NCBI RefSeq assembly: GCF_014596565.1
Contig: NZ_NOIN01000002.1
Coordinates: forward strand, 372,001-436,000
From: Pseudomonas sp. PSB18
GTDB lineage: Bacteria > Pseudomonadota > Gammaproteobacteria > Pseudomonadales > Pseudomonadaceae
Length of the DNA stretch: 64,000 bases
Reading direction: 5' to 3'
Shown one piece after another: positions 36,422 through 45,654 of this stretch. Numbering within the stretch: the first letter of the stretch is position 1; each line of letters begins with the position of its first letter. Made by a program: the position numbers and the translations under genes. The notes beneath the pieces were generated by a model, which made no database searches, was not told the DNA's origin, and saw only the letters and a list, made by a program, of their open reading frames with translations.

Positions 36422-37699
36422 TCAACCACTTGCCGCTCGTTGGGGCTGGTCTTGGCTGGAGGCGAGCGGCAATTCCAGGATAAAGAGCGCGCCCTTACCC
36501 GGGCCTCCACTCTGCACCGTCAGCTCGCCGCCCAGTTCATGGGCCGCCAGGATGCAGCTGTGCAGGCCGAAACCATGGCCATCGACCCGTGTCGTGAAGC
36601 CGTGTTCGAACAGGTGGGGGAGATTGTCCATGGCGATACCTTCGCCGTTGTCCTCGACCTCGATCCGCACGCGCTTGTCGTCAACCGCCTTCAGGCGCAG
36701 GGTGATCCGGGATGGACGATCCGTGACCGGATCAAGCGCCTGCTTGGCATTGTTGATGAGGTTGATCAGTATCTGCAGCACCTTGTGCTTATCCAGCGCC
36801 ATGATCGGGATGTCGTCGAGCTCCTTGACCAGCGTCACGTGATGGCGGGCCAGGGACACATGACAGATGCGCACCACGTCCTCGATCAACTCTCGCAACG
36901 AGCCCGACTCCAACACGCTGGAGTTCCCGGCATAGGACTGCTGGGTGGCGACGATTTCCTTGATATGGTCAATGCTCCTGGTCAACTGCGCCAACTCGTT
37001 GATCATGCTCTGCTGCTCGATGGCCAGCGACTCGGCCAGCTTGCCGAGATAGTCCGGCAATGCGCGACCTTTCGGATCGCTGCTGAAGAAGTCGCCGAGG
37101 TCATCGGAATGCTCCTTCATCAATTGAACAACCTTGGCGACCCCCTGCCCTTTGGACGTATGCACTTTGTCATACAGGACCTGGGCCGACACATTGACGC
37201 TATTGAGCACGTTGCCCACGTTATGCAGCACGTTGGTGGCGATTTCCGCCATACCGGCCCGGCGTGCGGTGGTGACCAGTTCAGCCTGGGCCTCGCGCAA
37301 TTCGTCGTTGACCCGGGCCATTTGCTGCGGGCTGGGAATCTTGAGGGCCGCCGGCACCAGCCGGACCAGCAGGATGGCGGTAATCACCGAAGCAATCGCG
37401 GTGATCACCTTAACCAGCGCCGACAGCCAGTAGTAGGGTTGCCAGATGGTCAGGATTTCCATCACATGGCTGGTCCCGCAGGCCAGGATGAAGACGCCAA
37501 AGGCCGCCAGCATCCAGTCGAAAGGCACGTCCTTGCGCTTGTGGATAAAGTAGATGAGCGTAAAGGGAATGGTGACGTAGGAGAACGTGATCAACCCATC
37601 CGCAATCACGTTGGTCCAGAGCAGATCCGGGCGCCACAGGTAGCAATGTCCATGGGGCATGAAGCGGTTATCGGTCAACAGCGCCAGCAGATCGTTCAT
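36422..37699 (-). CDS. Histidine kinase with ethylene-receptor-like membrane sensor domain
   Basis: Inner-membrane sensor kinase of 425 residues. Residues 25-120 form three membrane helices that align without gaps to plant ETR1: Asp34, Tyr41, Cys74 and His78 fall exactly nine positions after ETR1 Asp25, Tyr32, Cys65 and His69, the residues required for copper and ethylene binding. Motifs are SYVTIPFTLIYFIHKR and FILACGTSHVMEI. There is no GAF domain. The kinase core follows: H-box with His159 in LHNVGNVLNS, N-box LINLINNAKQAL, G-boxes DNGEGI and HGFGLHS. AGGGAGG precedes the ATG at 37699; the frame to 37780 is unsupported. No response regulator is adjacent. Ethylene as ligand is inference; copper or another small ligand is possible. 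Confidence 0.85.
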   Translation of the reverse strand: MNDLLALLTDNRFMPHGHCYLWRPDLLWTNVIADGLITFSYVTIPFTLIYFIHKRKDVPFDWMLAAFGVFILACGTSHVMEILTIWQPYYWLSALVKVITAIASVITAILLVRLVPAALKIPSPQQMARVNDELREAQAELVTTARRAGMAEIATNVLHNVGNVLNSVNVSAQVLYDKVHTSKGQGVAKVVQLMKEHSDDLGDFFSSDPKGRALPDYLGKLAESLAIEQQSMINELAQLTRSIDHIKEIVATQQSYAGNSSVLESGSLRELIEDVVRICHVSLARHHVTLVKELDDIPIMALDKHKVLQILINLINNAKQALDPVTDRPSRITLRLKAVDDKRVRIEVEDNGEGIAMDNLPHLFEHGFTTRVDGHGFGLHSCILAAHELGGELTVQSGGPGKGALFILELPLASSQDQPQRAASG

Positions 37700-37898
37700 G
37701 GCCGCTTCCTCCCTGAGCCATTGAATTGCCACAAATCGCAGTCTAGCAGAGGCCAGTGTCCCCATTTCCCAGGCCGCCATTCCACCTGCAACATCCTGCC
37801 AAGATTTCGCTCATCATTTGCCGCGCCGACGCACTTACCCACGACTAACCTTCAAGCACCGCAGGATGCGGACTTTCATCCCTTTCAAGGAACGATTC

Positions 37899-39392
37899 AT
37901 GTCGCTCGCCATCGTCCATAGCCGCGCCCAGGTGGGGGTGGAGGCTCCCGCCGTTACCGTTGAGGTCCATCTTGCCAATGGCTTGCCGTCACTGACGATG
38001 GTCGGTTTGCCGGAGGCGGCGGTGAAGGAAAGCAAGGACCGGGTGCGCAGCGCGATCATCAATTCGGGACTGAACTTCCCGGCGCGGCGCATCACCTTGA
38101 ACCTGGCGCCGGCGGATCTGCCGAAGGACGGCGGACGGTTCGACCTGGCCATTGCCCTGGGCATCCTGGCGGCCAGCGTGCAGGTGCCGACCCTGACACT
38201 GGACGATGTGGAATGCCTCGGTGAGCTGGCACTGTCCGGCGCCGTGCGACCGGTGCGCGGGGTATTGCCCGCAGCGCTGGCGGCGCGCAAGGCCGGACGG
38301 ATGCTGGTGGTACCACGGGCGAATGCCGAGGAGGCTTGCCTGGCGTCGGGCCTGAAAGTGATTGCCGTGGACCATCTGCTTGAAGTGGTGGCGCACTTCA
38401 ACGGCCACGCTCCAGTCGAGCCTTTCGTTTCGAACGGACTGCTCTCGGCCAGCAAGCCCTACCCCGACCTGAATGAAGTGCAAGGCCAAGTCGGGGCCAA
38501 GCGCGCCTTGCTGATCGCTGCCGCCGGAGCGCACAACCTGCTGTTCAGCGGACCGCCTGGTACCGGCAAGACATTGTTGGCCAGTCGCCTGCCGGGATTG
38601 CTGCCGCCATTGGCCGAGAGCGAGGCCCTGGAGGTCGCGGCGATCCAGTCGGTTGCCAGTTGCGTGCCCTTGAGCCATTGGCCGCAACGGCCTTTTCGCC
38701 AGCCCCATCACTCGGCATCCGGCCCGGCGCTGGTCGGTGGAGGCTCCAAACCGCAGCCGGGCGAGATCACCCTGGCCCACCATGGCGTGTTGTTCCTGGA
38801 TGAATTGCCGGAGTTCGACCGCAAGGTCCTGGAAGTCCTGCGGGAACCACTGGAATCGGGCTACATCGTCGTGTCACGCGCCCGCGATCGCGTGCGCTTC
38901 CCGGCGCGCTTCCAGCTGGTGGCGGCGATGAACCCTTGCCCTTGTGGATACCTTGGCGAGCCCAGCGGCCGGTGCTCCTGCACACCCGACATGGTGCAGC
39001 GCTATCGCAACAAGCTCTCAGGCCCGTTGCTGGATCGCATCGACCTGCACCTGACGGTCGCGCGGGAAGCCACGGCGCTGAATCCCAGGCGCGAATCGGG
39101 TGAGGACACGGCCACCGTGGCCGAACAGGTGGCCGAAGCCCGTGAACGCCAGCAGACGCGCCAGGGCTGCGCCAACGCGTTTCTGGATCTGCCCGGTTTG
39201 CGTCGGCATTGCACGTTGTCTACAGCCGATGAAACGTGGCTGGAAACGGCCTGCGAGCGGCTGACTTTGTCGCTGCGAGCCGCCCATCGCCTGCTCAAGG
39301 TCGCCCGGACGCTGGCGGACCTCGAGCAGGCGGGCCGTATCAGCCGGGAGCACCTGGCTGAAGCCTTGCAGTATCGTCCTGCTACGGCTTGA
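37899..39392 (+). CDS. comM: YifB/ComM-type Mg-chelatase-like AAA+ ATPase
   Basis: Cytosolic AAA+ protein of 497 residues. The Vibrio homologue ComM is a hexameric helicase that drives branch migration in natural transformation. Domains: N-terminal Lon-like fold (LAIVHSRAQVGVEAPAVTVE, GLPEAAVKESKDRVRSAI), then the ATPase with Walker A FSGPPGTGKTLLA near residue 220 and Walker B HGVLFLDELPEF near 300, then a zinc-like Cys group (MNPCPCGYLG, CSCTPD) and a C-terminal helical lid. AAGGA precedes the ATG at 37899. It converges with the DUF4432 gene six bases away. Confidence 0.93.
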   Translation: MSLAIVHSRAQVGVEAPAVTVEVHLANGLPSLTMVGLPEAAVKESKDRVRSAIINSGLNFPARRITLNLAPADLPKDGGRFDLAIALGILAASVQVPTLTLDDVECLGELALSGAVRPVRGVLPAALAARKAGRMLVVPRANAEEACLASGLKVIAVDHLLEVVAHFNGHAPVEPFVSNGLLSASKPYPDLNEVQGQVGAKRALLIAAAGAHNLLFSGPPGTGKTLLASRLPGLLPPLAESEALEVAAIQSVASCVPLSHWPQRPFRQPHHSASGPALVGGGSKPQPGEITLAHHGVLFLDELPEFDRKVLEVLREPLESGYIVVSRARDRVRFPARFQLVAAMNPCPCGYLGEPSGRCSCTPDMVQRYRNKLSGPLLDRIDLHLTVAREATALNPRRESGEDTATVAEQVAEARERQQTRQGCANAFLDLPGLRRHCTLSTADETWLETACERLTLSLRAAHRLLKVARTLADLEQAGRISREHLAEALQYRPATA

Positions 39393-39398
39393 ACCGTG

Positions 39399-40613
39399 TC
39401 ACGGTTTGCTCAGGTCCACCAACGGTGTGTTTCGCACCTCGGTTTTGCGTTCGCCCTGGATCTCACCGATGCGTTTGAGCGCCTTGTCCACGGCGCCCTT
39501 GTCCGCCAGCAGGCTGTAATGGATCTGGAAGTGCTTCTGCTCTTTCGGCGCGATGGACGGCACCAGGCCCAGTGGACGCTGGTAATGGCGGTTATAGGAG
39601 AAACTGGTGCCCGGTTCCAGCCCGGTCACGTAACCCTGGCCTTGGGTGTCGGTGTTTTTCCACAAGGAGAACACGGGGAGCGTTGCGGTGTTGAAGCCCA
39701 CGGACACACCGAGGCTACCGGCCTTGTTGTGCAGTACGGTGAGGGTGTCGCCCTTGGCGTCGGCGTAAGGCACCACGTTATAGACGGTTTCGTCGTAATC
39801 CTTGGTGGGCGCCCGGTAGGTTTGCCAGTCGGCCAGATCGCCCTTGGCCTTGTCATTGAATGGCGAGACTTGCTTGACCGGCGCGGCGAAACGGGCGCCC
39901 TGTTCCAGGAACGGCGTGCTGAAGTTGCTGTGGTAGAGCGCCTGGTATTCCTTCGGATAGTCGCCGTTGTTGGTCAACGTGTCGTTGAGGGCGAAGGTTA
40001 CGCTGCCAGGTTCGGTGACCAGCTCGGTCTGCACCGAAAAATCGACCTTCTTGAAAGCCTGCTCCTTCAACTCGCCCCTCAGGGTAATGGCATAAGGGGC
40101 TTTTTCATCGATGTGCAGGGTGACCTTGTTGGCCGGGATATTGGCGGCGCGACCGTGCAGCGTCAGCAGTTCGCCATTGTCCATGCCAGGGTGCCCCACC
40201 CACTCGTAACCACAACGGGTGACCAGCTCGTTGAAACCTTCGAGCCAGCCCAGCCCGCCGCGACCGTTGAGTTCGATGAAGGCCGGATTGACCACTTCCT
40301 TGACCGGCGAGTCCCAACCCATCCGCGCATTCCCGACCGACGCCTGCAGCACGTTCATGCCCCGGGTGGGGACGACCGAAAGCTTCATGGTGCCGTTGTC
40401 GATGTCGACGATGCTGACGCCTTCCTGGCGACCGCCATGCAGGGTGCGCATCGTCACGGAAAAGGGTTTGTCGGTCTTTACGCCGAGCTGCTGACTGGTG
40501 ATCTGCCAGGGTTGAGCGGCTTTATCGGTATCAAGCAGGACATAGTCCCAGGCCATGGCATGGGAAGCAGCGCCCAGGGCGCCGAGGGTAACAAGGAGTT
40601 TGAGCGGAGTCAT
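39399..40613 (-). CDS. Periplasmic DUF4432 / aldose 1-epimerase-like protein
   Basis: A 404-residue exported protein. Signal peptide MTPLKLLVTLGALGAASHAMA is followed by a galactose-mutarotase-like beta-supersandwich of the DUF4432 family, with LSVVPTRGMNVLQASVGNAR near residue 80, WLEGFNELVTRCGYEWVG near 122 and YHSNFSTPFLEQGARFAAPV near 228. DUF4432 proteins are annotated as aldose epimerase relatives, often without a known sugar. It stands alone, and no sugar-transport genes are nearby. Confidence 0.85.
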   Translation of the reverse strand: MTPLKLLVTLGALGAASHAMAWDYVLLDTDKAAQPWQITSQQLGVKTDKPFSVTMRTLHGGRQEGVSIVDIDNGTMKLSVVPTRGMNVLQASVGNARMGWDSPVKEVVNPAFIELNGRGGLGWLEGFNELVTRCGYEWVGHPGMDNGELLTLHGRAANIPANKVTLHIDEKAPYAITLRGELKEQAFKKVDFSVQTELVTEPGSVTFALNDTLTNNGDYPKEYQALYHSNFSTPFLEQGARFAAPVKQVSPFNDKAKGDLADWQTYRAPTKDYDETVYNVVPYADAKGDTLTVLHNKAGSLGVSVGFNTATLPVFSLWKNTDTQGQGYVTGLEPGTSFSYNRHYQRPLGLVPSIAPKEQKHFQIHYSLLADKGAVDKALKRIGEIQGERKTEVRNTPLVDLSKP

Positions 40614-40761
40614 GGACTTGGCCTTTTATTGGAGTTGTGCGGTTTTTATAGACTTGAAGAAACGTTTCAGCAAGCTTAAAAACGGCAATAACCTTAAAAA
40701 AGCACGTTGGAGGAAATTAAAGCCGGGGAGGCTGAAGCCTTGGTGGTTGAAACCCGAAACC

Positions 40762-40853
40762 TGTGGGAGCGAGCCTGCTCGCGATTGCAATAACTCACAG
40801 GTTGCACAGATGTCGCCTGTGCCGACGCCATCGCGAGCAGGCTCGCTCCCACA
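40762..40853. repeat. REP pair (REPIN)
   Basis: Inverted REP cores starting TGTGGGAGCGAGCCTGCTCG and ending GCAGGCTCGCTCCCACA, between the divergent-facing DUF4432 start and the end of the chemoreceptor gene. Confidence 0.92.
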
Positions 40854-40892
40854 ATGATCTGGGGCGGGCCTGCTGCGGTGGTTGTAAGGGAC

Positions 40893-42869
40893 TCAGCGGA
40901 ACCGGTTGACCTCTTGGCGCAAGTCTTGCGCCAGTTTTTCCAGTTCCTTGGCAGTGACCGCCAGGTTCGAGACCACTTCGCGCTGTTCGCTGTTGGCCAT
41001 GGCGATACTTTGCAGGTTGCTGCTGAGCAGGGTCGCCGTGCTGCTTTGTTCCTGGGTGGCGGTGGTGATCGCCGCGAACTGCTGGCCTGCCGAACGGCTT
41101 TGCTCGTCGATGCGCGCCAGGGCCGAGGCTACGTTGGCATTGCGCGACAGGCCTTCCTGCATCAACAGGTTGCCCTGTTCCATCGTACTGATGGCGTTGC
41201 CGGTTTCCTGCTGGATGCTGGTGATCATGCTGGAAATCTCGTCAGTGGCCTGACGGGTACGGGAGGCCAGGCTACGGACCTCATCCGCCACCACGGCGAA
41301 ACCACGCCCCTGCTCGCCTGCACGGGCGGCTTCAATGGCGGCGTTCAGGGCCAGTAGATTGGTCTGCTCGGCGATGGAGGTGATCACGCCGACGATCCCG
41401 CCGATTTCCTGGGAACGCTGGCCCAAGGTGTTGATGACCGTGGCGGTGCTGTTCAACGCGCCAGCAATCTGTTCCAGGGACGAAGACGCTTCATCCATCG
41501 ATGTCCGACCGATCCGCGTCTGCTGGGCGTTTTCCTGAGCCAGGCGCTCGGTATTGCCCATGTTGTCGGCAATGTTCAACGAGGTAGCACTGAACTCTTC
41601 CACCGCGCCGGCCATGCTGGTGATTTCGCCGGACTGCTGCTCCATCCCCTCATACGCACCGCTGGACAACCCGGACAGGGCCTGGGCACGGCTGCTGACC
41701 TCCTGGGAGGCCTTGCGGATATGCTCGACCATGGTCGACAGCGCCTGGCTCATCTGGTTGAAGGCTCGCGACAGTTGGCCGATTTCATCATGGCTCGACA
41801 CGTTCAGGCGAACGCTCAGATCGCCGGCGCCCAGCGCTTCTGCCTGGCGCACCAGATCGCCCAGAGGTGCCAGCTTGCTGCGCAGCAGCCACATCGCCGC
41901 GCCGACCGCCAACAGCATTGCTAACAGGCTGCCAATGGCCAGTTGCGTACCGACGCTCCAGGTCACCTCGCGAATCTCGGCCTTGGGCATGCTCGCCACC
42001 ACCGCCCACGGTCCGCCTTCGAACGGTACGGCGACGCTGTAGAAATCTTCGGCGGTGTCGCTCCAGAACGCGCCCTTGCCCGGCTCTTTCACCAGGCCAA
42101 CGATGGTCGTGACAGCGGCATCCAGCGCCTGGACGCCCGCCGGCGGCACCAACCATTTGTTTTGTTCATCCAACAGGGCCAGCGAGCCGGTCTTGCCGAT
42201 GCGGAAGCGCTTGAGGTTCTCGAACTGCGCATTCTGCGCATCGGTGTAGTCAAACCCCACGTACAGCGCGGCGATGATCTTGCCGCCGCTGTCACGAACC
42301 GGGCTGTACTGGGTCATGTAATAACGGCCAAAGAGCAGGACCCGGCCAATATAGCTCTGCCCACTCATCAAGCGGGCGTAAGCCGGGCTGGCGTGATCCA
42401 GCACGGTGCCAATGGCTCGCGAACCGTCCTGCTTGGCCACCGACGTACTGACGCGGATGAAGTCGTCGCCGCTGCGCACGAACACCGTGGCGGTGCCGGC
42501 GGTCATCTGCTTGAACTCGTCAACTTCCTTGAAGTTGTTGTTCAGCACCTCACTACCCAGGCTCAGACTCGGCGTCTGTACGCCTGCCACCGCAACCGGC
42601 TGGTCCGGGTGCACGTTCAGGCCCGCGCTGAAGCGCTTTTCGAACAGGCCAGCCAAGCGCTGGGTGCTCTCGCGCAAGGTGCCGTGGAAGGTATTGAGCT
42701 GATCGGCCATCAGACGCGCTTCACTGGCCAGATGCTCTTCACGAGTGGCGAGGTTGGCAGCGTCCAGCGAACGCAAGGCGAAGACGGTACTGCCGGAGAT
42801 CACGATCGCCAATATCACGGCGAGGGCAAGGCCTAGCTGTGAGGCGATCCGGGCACGGGGTTGAGACAT
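40893..42869 (-). CDS. Methyl-accepting chemotaxis protein with Cache sensor
   Basis: Chemoreceptor of 658 residues. The first membrane helix ([20 protein letters not shown]) is followed by a large periplasmic Cache_3-Cache_2-type region (about residues 40-320: [62 protein letters not shown]). Next come the second membrane helix, a HAMP domain ([20 protein letters not shown]) and the signalling domain with [20 protein letters not shown]. The ATG at 42869 gives [13 protein letters not shown]; the longer frame to 43016 overlaps unsupported sequence. No CheR pentapeptide. The ligand is probably a small organic acid or amino acid, which is inference. Confidence 0.93.
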   Translation of the reverse strand: MSQPRARIASQLGLALAVILAIVISGSTVFALRSLDAANLATREEHLASEARLMADQLNTFHGTLRESTQRLAGLFEKRFSAGLNVHPDQPVAVAGVQTPSLSLGSEVLNNNFKEVDEFKQMTAGTATVFVRSGDDFIRVSTSVAKQDGSRAIGTVLDHASPAYARLMSGQSYIGRVLLFGRYYMTQYSPVRDSGGKIIAALYVGFDYTDAQNAQFENLKRFRIGKTGSLALLDEQNKWLVPPAGVQALDAAVTTIVGLVKEPGKGAFWSDTAEDFYSVAVPFEGGPWAVVASMPKAEIREVTWSVGTQLAIGSLLAMLLAVGAAMWLLRSKLAPLGDLVRQAEALGAGDLSVRLNVSSHDEIGQLSRAFNQMSQALSTMVEHIRKASQEVSSRAQALSGLSSGAYEGMEQQSGEITSMAGAVEEFSATSLNIADNMGNTERLAQENAQQTRIGRTSMDEASSSLEQIAGALNSTATVINTLGQRSQEIGGIVGVITSIAEQTNLLALNAAIEAARAGEQGRGFAVVADEVRSLASRTRQATDEISSMITSIQQETGNAISTMEQGNLLMQEGLSRNANVASALARIDEQSRSAGQQFAAITTATQEQSSTATLLSSNLQSIAMANSEQREVVSNLAVTAKELEKLAQDLRQEVNRFR

Positions 42870-43055
42870 GACGGCTCCTGGCCGAGACACCGGATCATCC
42901 TGATCACGTCGCACGCTCGGCATTTTATTCAAGGTAGGTATATGTTTTGCCCTTTCTGAACGAGGGTTCCATGTCACGGGTTCGGCCGCAAAGCCGGATA
43001 CTTGAGCGGCCAGCAAGGATTAATATCAAGCTGCCACCACTCGTACTGCAACGTT

Positions 43056-43976
43056 TCAGCCAAGACGCTCCACCTGGGGTAGAAGCATGGCCTTGACTTC
43101 GCCTTGCAGAAAATCACTGAGCCGACGCAAACGTTCACCTCCCGGGCGGGTTTTCGGCCAGACCAGGTAATAATGCTCGCCACTGGCGACGGCGGTCGGC
43201 CACGGCAGGCTCAAGCGCCCTTGGGCCACATCTTCAGCCACCATCAATAGGTCGCCCATGGAAACACCGTAACCGCGCGCCGCTGCAATCATGCCCAGCT
43301 CCAGCGTATCGAACACCTGCCCGCCCTTGAGCGAGACCTTGTCGGACAAGCCCATGCGCGCCAGCCAACTGCGCCAGTCGCGACGGTCCGGCGTGGGATG
43401 GAGCAGTTCGGCGTTGGCCAATCGCTGCACATCCCACGGTTGATCGTTCAACAGGTTCGGCGCGCCCACGGGGATCAGCTCCTCGGGGAACAGGAAACTG
43501 GCCTCCCAATCCGCAGGAAAATGTCCGTTGCCCAACAACACCGCACAATCGAAAGGCTCGGTGTTGAAGTCCACCGAATCGACGTCCATCCAGGCGCTGG
43601 TCAACTGCACCTCATTGCCCGGCTGCAAATGCCGGAAGCGACTCAGGCGCGCCAACAGCCAACGCATGGTCAGGGTCGAGGGGGCCTTCATGCGCAGAAT
43701 GCCGTCCTCACCCGACAGCGTATGGCAGGCCCGTTCCAACGCCATGAACCCATCGCGTATGCCTGGCAGCAACAACCGCGCCGCTTCGGTCAATTGCAGA
43801 TTGCGACCGCTGCGCTGGAACAGCCGGCAGGCAAAATGCTCCTCGAGCGTGCGGATGTGGCGGCTCACCGCACTCTGGGTAATCGACAACTCTTCTGCGG
43901 CCCGGGTGAACGAGCTGTATCGCGCCGCCGCTTCGAATGCCCGCAGCGCATAAAGAGGTGGAAGACGACGCGACAT
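43056..43976 (-). CDS. LysR-family regulator (GcvA-like)
   Basis: DNA-binding regulator of 306 residues. The N-terminal winged helix reads PPLYALRAFEAAARYSSFTR, AAEELSITQSAVSRHIRTLE. The effector-binding domain starts near residue 93 (ILRMKAPSTLTMRWLLARLS, the GcvA/AmpR-group pattern). It is divergent from the MATE exporter with about 155 bp between starts, so it may control that gene and itself. The inducer is unknown. Confidence 0.92.
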   Translation of the reverse strand: MSRRLPPLYALRAFEAAARYSSFTRAAEELSITQSAVSRHIRTLEEHFACRLFQRSGRNLQLTEAARLLLPGIRDGFMALERACHTLSGEDGILRMKAPSTLTMRWLLARLSRFRHLQPGNEVQLTSAWMDVDSVDFNTEPFDCAVLLGNGHFPADWEASFLFPEELIPVGAPNLLNDQPWDVQRLANAELLHPTPDRRDWRSWLARMGLSDKVSLKGGQVFDTLELGMIAAARGYGVSMGDLLMVAEDVAQGRLSLPWPTAVASGEHYYLVWPKTRPGGERLRRLSDFLQGEVKAMLLPQVERLG

Positions 43977-44130
43977 CGGAAGACGCTCCAGGGATGGGTT
44001 TCACACACCCTAACAGAAAGATTCCATACATGAGTTTTAATCATGTCTGCCATCGTTTTTATCCTTTTGTGCGAAGCGTCGCAAGCGCCGAGAATCGTCG
44101 CTTTACAGCCTCGTTTGAACATGGAGCGTG

Positions 44131-45531
44131 ATGATCATGCAGCATCCTGTGCGTACCGAACTCCGGGCCATCCTGCGGCTGGCGGGGCCGTTGATTGCCT
44201 CGCAGTTGGCGCACATGTTGATGGTCCTGACCGACACCCTGATGATGGCGCGCCTGAGCCCCGAAGCCCTGGCCGGCGGTGGCCTGGGGGCGGCGAGTTA
44301 TTCGTTCGTGTCGATTTTCTGCATCGGCGTGATCGCGGCGGTGGGCACGCTGGTGGCGATCCGTCACGGCGCCGGCGACATCGAGGGGGCCACCCGATTG
44401 ACCCAGGCCGGGTTGTGGCTGGCCTGGCTGATGGCGCTGGGCGCCGGGTTGTTGCTGTGGAACCTCAAGCCGGTATTGCTGATGTTCGGCCAGACCGAAA
44501 CCAACGTGTTGTCCGCCGGACAGTTCCTGCTGGTGTTGCCGTTTGCCCTGCCCGGCTACCTGAGCTTCATGGCCCTGCGCGGGTTTACCAGCGCCATCGG
44601 CCGGGCCACGCCGGTCATGGTGATCAGCCTCGGCGGCACGGTGGCCAACTTCCTGCTCAATTACGCACTCATCACCGGTATGTTCGGGCTGCCGAAACTG
44701 GGCTTGATGGGCATCGGCCTGGTCACTGCCATCGTTGCCAGCTGCATGGCCCTGGCGCTGGCCTGGCATATCCACCGGCATCCGGCATACCGCGCGTACC
44801 CGCTGCTTGAGGGCTTGTTCCGGCCGAATCGCCAATACCTCAAGGAGCTGTGGCGCCTGGGTCTGCCGATTGGCGGCACCTATGCCGTGGAAGTCGGGCT
44901 GTTCGCGTTCGCCGCGCTGTGCATGGGCACCATGGGCAGCACGCCGTTGGCGGCCCACCAGATTGCCCTGCAGATCGTGTCGGTGGCGTTCATGGTGCCG
45001 GCAGGGATGTCGTACGCAATCACCATGCGCATCGGCCAGCACTACGGCGCCGGACAACTGCTGATGGCCCGGCTCGCCGGGCGGGTCGGCATTGGCTTCG
45101 GCGCTGCGGTGATGCTGGCTTTCGCCATGGTGTTCTGGCTGTTGCCGAATCAATTGATCGGTTTGTTCCTGGACCACAACGACCCGGCGTTCCGTCCAGT
45201 GATCGAGCTGGCGGTGAGCCTGCTGGCCGTGGCGGCGTGGTTCGAACTGTTCGACGGCACGCAGACCATCGCCATGGGTTGCATCCGTGGGCTCAAGGAC
45301 GCCAAGACCACGTTCCTGGTGGGCCTGGGTTGTTACTGGCTGATTGGCGCGCCGGCGGCCTGGTGGATGGCGTTTCACCTGAGCTGGGGACCGACCGGCG
45401 TCTGGTGGGGACTGGCCCTGGGGTTGGCCTGCGCGGCGGTGAGCCTGACGTTGGCGTTCGAAGGGAAGATGAAGCGGATGATCAGGGGCGAGCCGGGACA
45501 ACAGGGTTTCGAGATCGTCCAGACTGAATGA
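44131..45531 (+). CDS. MATE family multidrug exporter (NorM-like)
   Basis: Sodium- or proton-driven multidrug exporter of the inner membrane, about 466 residues and 12 helices. MATE landmarks are LAGPLIASQLAHMLMVLTDT near residue 15, GFTSAIGRATPVMVISLGGT near 150 and LGLPIGGTYAVEVGLFAFAA near 245. The start is ambiguous among GTG 44128, ATG 44131 and ATG 44137; GGAG at 44123 fits the later two. A LysR regulator is divergent upstream and a REP pair follows. Confidence 0.93.
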   Translation: MIMQHPVRTELRAILRLAGPLIASQLAHMLMVLTDTLMMARLSPEALAGGGLGAASYSFVSIFCIGVIAAVGTLVAIRHGAGDIEGATRLTQAGLWLAWLMALGAGLLLWNLKPVLLMFGQTETNVLSAGQFLLVLPFALPGYLSFMALRGFTSAIGRATPVMVISLGGTVANFLLNYALITGMFGLPKLGLMGIGLVTAIVASCMALALAWHIHRHPAYRAYPLLEGLFRPNRQYLKELWRLGLPIGGTYAVEVGLFAFAALCMGTMGSTPLAAHQIALQIVSVAFMVPAGMSYAITMRIGQHYGAGQLLMARLAGRVGIGFGAAVMLAFAMVFWLLPNQLIGLFLDHNDPAFRPVIELAVSLLAVAAWFELFDGTQTIAMGCIRGLKDAKTTFLVGLGCYWLIGAPAAWWMAFHLSWGPTGVWWGLALGLACAAVSLTLAFEGKMKRMIRGEPGQQGFEIVQTE

Positions 45532-45537
45532 AACCTT

Positions 45538-45625
45538 TGTGGGAGCGAGCCTGCTCGCGATAGCGGTATGTCTGATACATCGATCTTGACTGATCGATCG
45601 CTATCGCGAGCAGGCTCGCTCCCAC
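45538..45625. repeat. REP pair (REPIN)
   Basis: Inverted REP cores directly after the MATE stop, from TGTGGGAGCGAGCCTGCTCG to CGAGCAGGCTCGCTCCCAC. It lies between two convergent genes. Confidence 0.92.
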
Positions 45626-45654
45626 GGGGATTGTGTCAGCCCGCAGGGTTGGGG

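Noticed and set aside
36422..37780. Pairing of the ethylene-like kinase with the GMC dehydrogenase as one operon
   Set aside because: The genes are convergent with stops 10 bp apart, so they are not cotranscribed. Any link is functional guesswork.
29680..37898. Prophage or genomic island with integrase
   Set aside because: No integrase, tRNA, direct-repeat ends or transposase was found at the borders. Only an insertion relative to remembered gene order is supported.
44059..45501. 480-codon minus-strand frame rich in Gln, His and Arg
   Set aside because: Antisense to the MATE exporter, whose membrane helices and motifs are clear.
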